This document shows positions 9,301-13,556 of a stretch of DNA of 13,556 nt, in pieces. Within the stretch, counting starts at the first letter, position 1; every line of letters starts with the position of its first letter. The notes beneath the pieces were generated by a model. The model searched no databases and had not been told where the DNA came from. It saw only the letters and a list, made by a program, of their open reading frames with translations. The DNA comes from CAZCVI01 sp964502145 (GTDB lineage Bacteria; Acidobacteriota; Aminicenantia; UBA2199), in the NCBI GenBank assembly GCA_964502145.1, contig CAZCVI010000130.1, positions 1 to 13,556 on the forward strand, given 5' to 3'. Position numbers and translations under genes: made by a program.

Positions 9301-12300
9301 TTAAGGAAGTGTAATTTGGCGTAAGCCGAAGAAAACTCTACTTCAACTTTTAATTCCCCGCCTTCAACAGCAGTTAAACTGACCATGGTAGAAATACTTT
9401 CAAATGGACTTCTGGAGAGTTCCTCAATCATCCGTCTTGCATCTATATCATCGATGGGAAAACGAATGAGTTTAGAGCGACAGGTGTAACTATTCCCATT
9501 TCGGACTAATTTCTTCTGCGAGAAAACTGTTTTATAACCCCTTATCTCGCTAACAGGAAGTTCATTCTTTTCGGGGTTCGTTAACCTTTCCAGGCATTTA
9601 TACTGTACTCTTTTTAAAGATGAAAGCAAGGCCCGGGTTTCTTCAGATCCAATTTCGTACAAATTTGTCTCCTGTCTATCCCCACTGTCTTCACTTCTAT
9701 AAACTTCTTCCTTTTCTTCTTTGGTTTCGGTTGTCGCCGCTTCTTTTTTTATGGTTTTGTTTAACTCGACACATCTAGGATCCTTTTTTCTGGTACTGAG
9801 TAAAATCTTATTGCAAGGAGAAAATATGTTGCACAAATTCTTCTTCTTCTCCGTCTTCTCTTTCTCATCCTCTTTCCTCTCCTTCTTACATCCCATCTCT
9901 AATAACTTCAAGAATAGTGATTCCATCCCATCCTTTTCAAGAATATTCATCTCAGTAAGCAATGACAACAAATCCCGGGATAACCGATGATTCAATCCAT
10001 CCTCAAAAGGACTGCGAACGGAGAAGTATTCAAGACATATCTCTTCATTTATATTCAAGCTGGTGTGCAATTTAAGCAAAAGTTCCTGCCGGTATGCGGG
10101 ATAGTCAATATCCTGCTGGTACAAAATCTCGAAGAATCTTTCAATCGCAATCAATTGACGACAAGGACATTGCCACACAAAATAGAATTCATTTAAAAAG
10201 AACAAGTTCTCGCTGGTTGTTCCTAAACAAAGGCTATCCACATCGTAGGGGGTAATTTCCTCTCGATTAGTCCAGCCGTTGTCTACTTTTTTCTCTTTTG
10301 AAAAAAGGTAATAATAACTTCCTATTTGCTTTTTTTCCAATTCAATGTCAATATTTTTCAAGGGAATCTGGGTTTTAAAGAAGGTATCATAGCTACTGTC
10401 TTTATAAGCAAGAATGGAAAAAAGGGTCAAATTAGCCAGTTTAATCTTAGAAGGCGTTAACTGTGGAATGAATTGTTTAAGAGTTTTTCCACCCACAGTG
10501 ATGATGACATTCTCATCATACTTTCCTGTCTCAGAATCTGTCGGTCCCCATTTCTTAATCTCCTTACTAAAGTCTTCATACGAGATAGGAGCCTCGACGT
10601 TGGGTTCGTATTGGCAGAATTTTTCCTGCTTCAAGAAAAAATGCAACATATGCTGAACATCCGCCACAGTTGCCATGGTTTTAAAATGAGGCTTGGGCAT
10701 GGCAACAAAGACCAGTTTATTGTCTTGAGGTTTTTCTTCCTTATTGGTGTCCACTGACACCTTTTTAAGAAATGCCAACAAATAGAATGCCAGACAAATC
10801 ATCTCAAAGCTTTCATCACCGACATTATTCAGCAGAATATAAATATGGTTGACCTTGTGGTAATTTTCAATCAAATAGTTGATAAATTGCCAGCGATGAT
10901 CAATGGGGGAAAAATTTCTTGGATTCTTTGCACATCTCCACTTATTCAAATAGTCATCCAAGTTAAATTGAACCACTTTGGTTATTTGCTGGGCAATCAT
11001 GTCCTGTGCGTCAAGCTGTTGCTTCAACGAAGGATTTAATTGTGATTTAAAAACGTTAAAATTTTCAATAACAGTTTCCCAGTAAGATGGGTTTTTGGTC
11101 TCCTTTTTTTCTGGATTTGAATCTTTGTCGGGGTGTTCATCAACCTTCGATTTTTTTTTATTGGAATCCAAATCAATATTTTCATTGGAAGTCCGCATTT
11201 GGAATCTATTAATGGCTGCGGCCATTAATTCCTCTTTGATTGCAAAATACTGGTCCACTTCTTGAAAAATTTTGTATTCATGTGCATTTAAAGTTTTTAC
11301 GTCTTTCAGAGTATCGGAGTAGTACTTATTGGCTTGCTTCTCAATCTCAGGAATCATCTGTTCCAATTTATCCTGAAAAGTGGAAATATTATAATAATCA
11401 AGTATTTGCGAGCTTTTTATATGGATGTTCAGTGTATTGATTTTTTCCGAGAATTTGTGGTATTGCATGGGATTGGGGTCTCTCTTTTCAGCGACCAGTT
11501 GGCGGTATTCCCGATCCATGGAGAGGTTAATCAGCATATCATACTTATCCGCATTAATTAACTTTTCAGCAGGGTTATAATCTTCCTGGTGGGGCCAAAA
11601 AGAATTCGGAGAAAGCTGTTTTACAAGTATGGAGCTTCCCAGATAATGATTTAGTATATTCCGCGCCTCATCATGAGGTAGTCCAATAATAGAAAGCCAA
11701 TCGCCCACTACATAACGAGCCGCAGTGATAATCTCCGCATCCTGAATGCCAAAAGAACCGGCTTTTGACTCACTTTTCCCCTCCCTCACGTATTTTGCAA
11801 TAAGATATTCAAGATTTACCGTCTCACTCGGTTTAATATCCACAAATCCTTTTTCATGAGCGGAAAGGGGTTCACTAAAATCTTTGAACAGAATATCTCC
11901 CAAGTTAAAGTCCAAAGATATCTTCCCGGTATCCAAATCGGCAGCAGCAATTCCTGAAATACTACGGACCAGTTGGTTGGAATATTTTAATAACCGTGCT
12001 TTGGCCTCAGACTTGGTTTGAGCTTTACCCAGAATCGTATTATCAAATAAAATCACGGTATCCGCAGCGATGACCAACCCATGGAGGACACGGTTAAATA
12101 TAACGTTAATCAGCTTTTGCAGGGCCAATACCATTATTCCTGCACAAGGAGATGCCACTTCACTGAAATACTCAATGTCCAATTGATTGTCCATTGATTC
12201 AAATTGTACCGAGTCTTGATCAATCAAAAATTGTTTCAGTATCCCCCGCCTTCTTGCGGAGTTGGATAAAAGCGTCACTTTTTTTTTGTGAGAACCTTTA

Positions 12301-12689
12301 TTCACTCCAGATTCCTCTTTTTCACAGAACGTCTCCTCAATACTTGGAGCTTCCCGGTAGTAGTGGTAAAAATCATTTAGCTCCTTCAATGCCCAGATAA
12401 ATTTTTCCACTTGATTTTTATCAATATCACAGAGCACGGATAAGAAATCCATGGCTGTGCGTTTTTTACGATCCTCTGTATTGGTAAGGCACGCCAAGAA
12501 AGAATCCTGAAAACGGATATCGCGCATATAATGAAACCCATTGGGACGTTGATGAGCTTCCCGCAGTTCTTTCAAAAAATTGTCATTTTGCCAGAATTGA
12601 TCAATCTCATTTAAGACAATGCGCCAGTCGTCACGTGTAACCCCACCACAGTTTTTTAATTTGCTGATAATGCTTTTATAATCGACCAT
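3324..12689 (-). CDS. Giant multidomain protein (3121 aa): Maf-like, three DUF89/ARMT1-like cores, Dus-like flavin barrel, 2[4Fe-4S] ferredoxin
   Basis: One uninterrupted frame of 9.4 kb in AT-rich DNA, with GAGGAG at 12701-12696 and a six-base spacer to ATG 12689, so it is intact and translated as one chain. Order of parts: 1-136 helical, unrecognised; 137-345 Maf-type pyrophosphatase; about 380-600 helical; 613-770 DUF89-like core 1; 930-1005 charged linkers; 1355-1560 DUF89-like core 2; 1620-1633 Cys4 motif; 2110-2270 DUF89-like core 3; 2280-2700 unrecognised; 2705-2985 Dus-like TIM barrel; 3066-3121 ferredoxin. There is no signal peptide or membrane segment, so it is probably cytoplasmic. 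Maf enzymes hydrolyse modified pyrimidine nucleotides, DUF89 enzymes are metabolite damage-control phosphatases, and Dus/PreA barrels reduce uracil rings, so a nucleotide-repair or pyrimidine-processing role is my inference. Several catalytic residues are altered. The Maf, Dus and ferredoxin calls are firm; the DUF89-like calls are moderate; overall function is unknown. Confidence 0.85.
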   Translation of the reverse strand: MVDYKSIISKLKNCGGVTRDDWRIVLNEIDQFWQNDNFLKELREAHQRPNGFHYMRDIRFQDSFLACLTNTEDRKKRTAMDFLSVLCDIDKNQVEKFIWALKELNDFYHYYREAPSIEETFCEKEESGVNKGSHKKKVTLLSNSARRRGILKQFLIDQDSVQFESMDNQLDIEYFSEVASPCAGIMVLALQKLINVIFNRVLHGLVIAADTVILFDNTILGKAQTKSEAKARLLKYSNQLVRSISGIAAADLDTGKISLDFNLGDILFKDFSEPLSAHEKGFVDIKPSETVNLEYLIAKYVREGKSESKAGSFGIQDAEIITAARYVVGDWLSIIGLPHDEARNILNHYLGSSILVKQLSPNSFWPHQEDYNPAEKLINADKYDMLINLSMDREYRQLVAEKRDPNPMQYHKFSEKINTLNIHIKSSQILDYYNISTFQDKLEQMIPEIEKQANKYYSDTLKDVKTLNAHEYKIFQEVDQYFAIKEELMAAAINRFQMRTSNENIDLDSNKKKSKVDEHPDKDSNPEKKETKNPSYWETVIENFNVFKSQLNPSLKQQLDAQDMIAQQITKVVQFNLDDYLNKWRCAKNPRNFSPIDHRWQFINYLIENYHKVNHIYILLNNVGDESFEMICLAFYLLAFLKKVSVDTNKEEKPQDNKLVFVAMPKPHFKTMATVADVQHMLHFFLKQEKFCQYEPNVEAPISYEDFSKEIKKWGPTDSETGKYDENVIITVGGKTLKQFIPQLTPSKIKLANLTLFSILAYKDSSYDTFFKTQIPLKNIDIELEKKQIGSYYYLFSKEKKVDNGWTNREEITPYDVDSLCLGTTSENLFFLNEFYFVWQCPCRQLIAIERFFEILYQQDIDYPAYRQELLLKLHTSLNINEEICLEYFSVRSPFEDGLNHRLSRDLLSLLTEMNILEKDGMESLFLKLLEMGCKKERKEDEKEKTEKKKNLCNIFSPCNKILLSTRKKDPRCVELNKTIKKEAATTETKEEKEEVYRSEDSGDRQETNLYEIGSEETRALLSSLKRVQYKCLERLTNPEKNELPVSEIRGYKTVFSQKKLVRNGNSYTCRSKLIRFPIDDIDARRMIEELSRSPFESISTMVSLTAVEGGELKVEVEFSSAYAKLHFLNNFLDYDVMDTFMKELGSMNPVNDKIKSDLYILELEKLLSLERGHPKIRYRDVMEFYLKVHHDVITLRTGGIMIQEPLFKCMVENDIIGNENAIIGFPDSSNEAGKEKLLFEGILTNLVNRKFYTVQCFIEHLFNYYSIRSHYEQSDNPPYRNKLEAVERFLRISENHHINLNWNTLFVSSTEWMNYHLKVDLLLHHLSFLSGKPHPYLEKRCKIAPKNDCTGQDLFNRVLLANISYSSSFKEIKWEIKVLEEALAFNSENWKHKSKFLDYIANIYKYTKIAILAGNIGEELNFMVQEAIEWKGKSPNLDITFICHPVPFLLWDAIPQDFEEYLKNDSNKSFSVEALMEMKIEPPLMSELDYNQYHKILMEKLDNFDVIVVHGSFWNVLFWHNELRPCKEINTTPLTTKNVLIRKSLKNPEYPVIEIDEYGKPRQEKSYLVHFYMGEEPSSQPFTSSSSPEMIKCPESVALEYFNKNIDGVFKSKVIAKKCPIHVCYNCTHNPCEFIKDNPHAMAIGRRLLLHKEEDNQVIILKMLEFCKIRTFLVVEYALKYALTLTQDKSRNTNDSDWKEDNTINEIWTTLRQIQAIDENSNKLTIKTKNISCADEVFFQNIMMGSEIWPNQLKRILADLIANPPQYNEDTLYIINLSNITELDIHKYIMITSCFIQFGESRERIPRITSSHSVKVLEGKKEVVGNPFNHFVFEGLIKHLVFRLEKSTDKKEKSIENIHSKIPDIAQKVIAKLFPNLSNSTRYVYGNTDRIVDKIKFMNFEKPSSDTPWKEVKNLQLSYRLWDANSAINAICDSTDSEYSFEKYCIIENNPKKLQYWNLNLINLDKQTEVYLKQDLFFCDFLKWRTHLSPIVPNAVITKDWNNFRNNRAANYLSYDANREKKLDLFMLGFTVFENYLSASDVPKSLLFDLSIGKKNTAAYLCECQRTLRFIALEDYWNDVVGFSALRRQEVINIIDERKLFIIHLENLSLFNHTVKVAIFLNNAGPETMFALWLTYLLLNLGLSVTLLAPTFPMINKDVTIDDVIHLIPYFDGILVNRLGEATKRSGRLLSGFLRKSFQDCESVLELNAFNSSFDNQQVVRKDLIHEAKKHHAVIFVGELWYGYFVGLGKLLEEPISCYYDQKNSFFIPSEASEDKVQVENFKVVMKSHEVDDAYKGLLDKKVKTVEQHADDWLSKTDVFFTFTHDNPQQQLDVWDKDSGMFAHDTYETGCSVFQFIPAANYCGNDYNGWRSILKVFTIHGESDFTFDSRIFDETSFLENAIKACGFFFDLKDYKYKLEKISHPADPTIPYEYWYKTPNKRIGIFVYKFNNKYYLFIHMALNFGNLKKESDASAMQGMMSKYHIRKEEWPLLSSKIPGLIARHLQNAMNHEKGKITITDLAKKKFTAVQLPETWIKKENNAYFEIKANEEQGMEEKKNLVKIRIAPLADFKHEFKEENVYLLQICKEKLNGEASGKIYMYVPAFFNGTVKNLIAYIPNISFSQNSIQILRIIQLDDNKQDMVEAVYESGDCPKIQSNIKADEVYRALPAPIDVDTPVAERLVVRKLLEQFYPPDPLNPTGKPVLISYSEMVRIGNIFKKNVDPNWWEDYEYMTGLPRMNIQSDEKVLIQMVAPHDAPAGINFFTGEGDNKVLNKDKTLRYFIAATQLALFNTAVGVDFNFGSPAVDRQGGGARFSDNKNARTIAIYFVQMTKEFLNGYVGIENGKKECQAPFLTAKIRLCPDKENPKTPDFEESQQFITDLMKHVDWVVLHMRTKEKSYEGRCADYFENSADRNKLVNAFKEIKNNKKKLFYNGDLFNMEEVQRFWHFPDFQKIFDGIMIARGMQGNPFLIVDAIRFIQSSQKPIEYNPQRIKEALSNHLFYKEENIGYHFLPEKFKASLNKYARIITERLDIGQRKELLQGLEAVKKIDEVLYSKDLKWMVKPKFYITDRCRKCMTCINRAPCKNIKEENGLIAIDKEKCAGCGLCVKVCPYTAIEILS
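3327..3494 (-). other. C-terminal 2[4Fe-4S] ferredoxin domain (residues about 3066-3121)
   Basis: Cys3073, 3076, 3079 and 3085 form C-x2-C-x2-C-x5-C, and Cys3102, 3105, 3108 and 3112 form C-x2-C-x2-C-x3-C-P, separated by IAIDKEK, as in bacterial-type ferredoxin domains. All eight ligands are present. Placement directly behind a flavin TIM barrel resembles the C-terminal ferredoxin part of PreA/dihydropyrimidine dehydrogenase and suggests electron delivery to the FMN. Confidence 0.85.
3735..4577 (-). other. Dihydrouridine-synthase-like FMN TIM barrel with GCP changed to GSP (residues about 2705-2985)
   Basis: Motifs in family order: VDFNFGSPAVDRQGGGARF (2797-2815; Dus consensus D-x-N-x-G-C-P), TAKIRLC (2855-2861, with the FMN-contacting Lys), VVLHMRTKEKSYEG (2889-2902, the H-x-R-T-x-x-x-x-Y-x-G block), LFYNGDLFNMEEV (2931-2943) and GIMIARGMQGNPF (2958-2970) for FMN phosphate binding. 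The catalytic Cys of Dus enzymes is Ser2803 (codon TCT at 4283-4281). FMN binding should be kept, but ordinary tRNA uridine reduction is doubtful. A helical Dus-like C-terminal region (2985-3060) precedes the ferredoxin. Confidence 0.85.
5880..6362 (-). other. DUF89/ARMT1-like core, copy 3 (residues about 2110-2270)
   Basis: The clearest of the three copies. KVAIFLNNAGPETMFALWLT (2117-2136) is followed by YLLLNLGLSVTLLAPTFPMI and NKDVTIDDV (2157-2165), closely following the DUF89 pattern of D-N-A-G-E, a helix, then a strand ending in P-x-(I/L)-N-D-x-T-x-x-D. The late strand KKHHAVIFVGELWYGYFVGL (2230-2249) matches the family strand before the lysine-glycine block. The first metal-binding Asp is again Asn (2123), and the Asp after Asn2157 is Lys-Asp. 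Confidence 0.55.
7791..7832 (-). other. Cys4 metal-binding motif (residues 1620-1633)
   Basis: KKCPIHVCYNCTHNPCEF places Cys1620, Cys1625, Cys1628 and Cys1633 in a C-x4-C-x2-C-x4-C arrangement with two intervening His. It lies between DUF89-like copies 2 and 3. It could bind Zn or an Fe-S cluster. I do not recognise the surrounding domain. Confidence 0.5.
8010..8627 (-). other. DUF89/ARMT1-like core, copy 2 (residues about 1355-1560)
   Basis: KIAILAGNIGEELNFMVQEA (1409-1428) repeats the D-N-x-G-E pattern with Gly in place of Asp. The next strand, ITFICHPVPFL (1440-1450), leads to the counterpart of the family aspartate-threonine loop. The late strand LDNFDVIVVHGSFWNVLFW (1502-1520), then PLTTKNVLIRKS (1534-1545), resemble the family K-G-D-x-N-Y-R-x-L and L-R-T-x-K blocks. 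Upstream, LLANISYSSSF resembles the LWGNRxDLS helix. Several catalytic positions are not conserved. Confidence 0.5.
10380..10853 (-). other. DUF89/ARMT1-like core, copy 1 (residues about 613-770)
   Basis: HIYILLNNVGDESFEMICLA (615-634) matches the strand-loop-helix of DUF89 phosphatases, whose family motif is D-N-x-G-E/F-E. It is followed by a second Rossmann-type strand and the KPHFKTMATVADVQHM segment (666-681), corresponding to the family K-x-x-P-x-(N/S)-D-(A/V)-T-x-x-D. The leading metal-binding Asp is Asn here. A helical stretch with a KWR...N...S pattern (583-594) precedes it, as in the family's all-helical subdomain. This is recognised by eye from motifs, so the assignment is moderate. 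Confidence 0.5.
11655..12281 (-). other. Maf-like nucleotide pyrophosphatase domain (residues about 137-345 of the giant protein)
   Basis: The diagnostic Maf order is present: TLLSNSARRR (139-148, family S-x-S-P-R-R with Pro changed to Ala), a Lys in LALQK (192), IAADTVILFDNTILGK (207-222) containing the catalytic ADT aspartate (Asp210), an ARLLKYSNQLVRSISGIA segment (family sGr.h.v.tg), and KAGSFGIQD (309-317) followed by GDWLSIIGLP (329-338). The usual Asp-Glu after the first strand reads MDNQ, so one acidic residue is missing. An insertion of about 20-25 residues precedes the KAG motif. Activity is plausible but not certain. Confidence 0.85.
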
Positions 12690-12695
12690 GTCGTT

Positions 12696-12701
12696 CTCCT
12701 C
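12696..12701 (-). promoter_or_regulatory. Ribosome binding site of the giant gene
   Basis: GAGGAG on the minus strand, six bases before ATG 12689. It fixes the start of the 3121-residue product. Confidence 0.65.
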
Positions 12702-12733
12702 TACATGAGTTTTTGATAAGCTTGCAAATTAAT

Positions 12734-12760
12734 TTTATAACTGTCTGAAATGAAAAGCAA
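12734..12760 (-). promoter_or_regulatory. Possible promoter of the giant gene
   Basis: On the minus strand, TTGCTT (12760-12755), a short 15-base spacer and TATAAA (12739-12734). The spacing is suboptimal. It lies about 45 bp upstream of the start codon, so the position is reasonable, but the match is weak. Confidence 0.25.
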
Positions 12761-12779
12761 CTTTTTTTTAAATTTTATT

Positions 12780-12965
12780 TTAAGGCACTCCTTCCGACCT
12801 GTCCCGAAGGCCAAATATCACGTTCCGGTTCTTATTTATTAATGGAACCAGGAAACGATGGGTAAACCACTCCTCAATTTTAGCGAATAATTCACAAGTA
12901 TCTAGCTCCAGCACCAGGTGGCCATCTTTTTTGGCTGTAATCTTATTTTTCCTAATTGAATTCAT
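12780..12965 (-). CDS. Short hypothetical ORF (61 aa), doubtful
   Basis: ATG at 12965, stop at 12780, on the same strand as and upstream of the giant gene. The product has an acidic-hydrophobic middle (LVLELDTCELFAKIEEWF) and a C-terminal NVIFGLRDRSEG. I recognise no family. The start has no Shine-Dalgarno site; a 7-bp hairpin sits directly in front of it instead. It may be a remnant of a longer gene or a chance ORF in the divergent intergenic region. Confidence 0.25.
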   Translation of the reverse strand: MNSIRKNKITAKKDGHLVLELDTCELFAKIEEWFTHRFLVPLINKNRNVIFGLRDRSEGVP

Positions 12966-12966
12966 T

Positions 12967-12985
12967 GCTGGATTTTATATCCGGC
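12967..12985. repeat. Inverted repeat (7-bp stem, TTTAT loop) in the divergent intergenic region
   Basis: GCTGGAT (12967-12973) pairs with ATCCGGC (12979-12985) around TTTAT, with one G-T pair. It lies between the 61-codon minus ORF and the plus-strand AbiEii-like gene. It could be an operator or an RNA hairpin masking the start of the small ORF. No T-run follows on either strand, so it is not a terminator. Confidence 0.35.
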
Positions 12986-12995
12986 ATAACCAAAA

Positions 12996-13013
12996 CACAC
13001 GAAACACATGAAA
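12996..13013. repeat. Short tandem repeat CACACGAAA/CACATGAAA
   Basis: Two adjacent 9-base units differing at one position, followed by an A-run. Similar CACGAAA-CACACGAAA phrases are, from memory, scattered in intergenic DNA of many environmental bacteria. It may be a copy of such an interspersed element. Confidence 0.3.
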
Positions 13014-13042
13014 AAAAAGTGGCCTCAAAATGAATCTATTGC

Positions 13043-13071
13043 TTGACAAAAGAAGAAATGTGATGCATATT
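13043..13071 (+). promoter_or_regulatory. Possible promoter of the AbiEii-like gene
   Basis: A perfect -35 TTGACA (13043-13048), 17 bases, then CATATT (13066-13071, four of six matches). The predicted transcription start (about 13078) is directly in front of GGAGG (13079-13083), leaving almost no leader, which is a weakness. If used, it excludes the upstream ATG at 13030 as the start. Confidence 0.3.
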
Positions 13072-13089
13072 TATACTTGGAGGCCAATG

Positions 13090-13464
13090 ATGAACGCTAC
13101 GGTTGTTGTCCCGGAGGAATTTAAATCCTTGTTCTGGGACACGGATATTTCAAAGATAGAACCCGAAAAACATAAACGGTATATCCCAAACCTTCCCCGG
13201 AGAAACCATAACCACATGTTCACCAACGTATTGCTTGATTATACTGAAAAGAATATCGAAGTGATGACTTCGCTTGAATTTATGAACCCATTCTATCTGG
13301 CGGGAGGAACTGCCTGTGCAATCCACCTGGGGCATCGGATATCATATGATCTTGATTTCTTCTCTACTAATAAATTCGATACACTCCATCTGACCCGGAA
13401 ATTAAAAAATGCAGGGGATTTTATTACCGATTATTCCGAATTTGAGGAGATATTTTATGCATGA
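13090..13464 (+). CDS. Shortened DUF6922-like/AbiEii-type nucleotidyltransferase fusion, probably a decayed toxin-antitoxin-type locus
   Basis: From ATG 13090 (GGAGG at 13079-13083 with six-base spacing, better than ATG 13030 or 13087) the product is 124 aa. Residues 7-32, with PEEFKSLFWDTD and IEPEKHKRYI, resemble the start of DUF6922-type proteins that are often encoded just before AbiEii-like nucleotidyltransferases. Residues 43-91 resemble the start of an AbiEii/AbiGii-type protein: MFTNVLLDY, FYLAGGTACAIHLGHRISYDLDFF, with the GGT...D-x-D of the nucleotidyltransferase fold (Asp87, Asp89). The two pieces are joined in frame by PNLPRRNHNH, and the protein stops about 35 residues later, far short of the usual 200-300 residues. 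It looks like two neighbouring genes merged by deletion and then truncated. A GAGGAG-preceded 15-codon ORF (13457-13504) overlaps its end and carries nothing recognisable. Confidence 0.6.
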   Translation: MNATVVVPEEFKSLFWDTDISKIEPEKHKRYIPNLPRRNHNHMFTNVLLDYTEKNIEVMTSLEFMNPFYLAGGTACAIHLGHRISYDLDFFSTNKFDTLHLTRKLKNAGDFITDYSEFEEIFYA

Positions 13465-13556
13465 ATCGCAGTGGCTTAAGTCAGGCGGCGTATTGCTGTC
13501 ATAATGATCTTAAATATTGTCTTTTTCATTATTGGAAGCGAAAACGAAGCAAACCA

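Noticed and set aside
9721..9990. Plus-strand ORF opposite the Lys/Glu-rich linker
   Set aside because: Its Phe/Ser-rich sequence is simply the reverse of the charged linker codons.
12781..12811. CCTTC/GAAGG hairpin as a terminator of the 61-codon ORF or of plus-strand transcripts
   Set aside because: No T-run follows the stem on either strand in the right direction.
1..13556. CRISPR arrays, tRNA or rRNA genes, riboswitches
   Set aside because: No regularly spaced repeats, cloverleaf-like segments or conserved RNA motifs were seen on reading either strand.

Overview
The window is bacterial: long ORFs on one strand, Shine-Dalgarno sites and sigma70-like promoters. Base composition is moderately AT-rich and uneven. 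The gene set (soluble transhydrogenase, a BtpA/SgcQ-family protein, a giant multidomain protein, AbiEii-type remnants, IS debris) would suit a deep-branching Gram-negative environmental bacterium, for example Planctomycetota or Omnitrophota. No marker gene is present, so this placement is a guess.

Layout, left to right. Positions 1-52 look like one end of an IS256/Mutator-type insertion sequence. It cuts off a coiled-coil transposase-like gene read on the minus strand (52-381), which is preceded by an overlapping 38-codon ORF. A minus-strand rho-independent terminator (522-545) and about 320 bp without a convincing gene follow. Next, on the minus strand, are sthA (soluble NAD(P)+ transhydrogenase) with its own promoter, and a BtpA/SgcQ-family TIM-barrel protein whose near-consensus promoter overlaps the 3' end of the giant gene. 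The giant gene fills 3324-12689. The right edge (12690-13556) holds a doubtful 61-codon ORF, a hairpin, a short tandem repeat, and on the plus strand a shortened DUF6922-like/AbiEii-like nucleotidyltransferase fusion that looks like a decayed toxin-antitoxin-type locus.

The centre of interest is the 3121-residue protein. From the sequence I recognise, in order: an N-terminal helical region; a Maf-type nucleotide pyrophosphatase domain (about 137-345); three widely spaced, degenerate copies of a DUF89/ARMT1-like core (about 613-770, 1355-1560, 2110-2270) joined by unrecognised sequence; a C-x4-C-x2-C-x4-C motif (1620-1633); a dihydrouridine-synthase-like flavin TIM barrel (about 2705-2985) whose GCP cysteine is serine; and a C-terminal 2[4Fe-4S] ferredoxin domain (about 3066-3121). 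Maf proteins hydrolyse non-canonical or modified pyrimidine nucleotides. DUF89 proteins are metabolite damage-control phosphatases. The Dus/PreA type of flavin barrel reduces uracil rings. My inference is a single-chain nucleotide/metabolite repair or pyrimidine-processing machine, possibly with partly scaffold-like domains. I do not know of a described system with this architecture.

sthA, the BtpA-like gene and the giant gene lie on the same strand, but promoter sequences in front of each smaller gene suggest separate expression. A shared redox theme (NADPH/NADH balance next to a flavin/Fe-S domain) is possible but not demonstrated.
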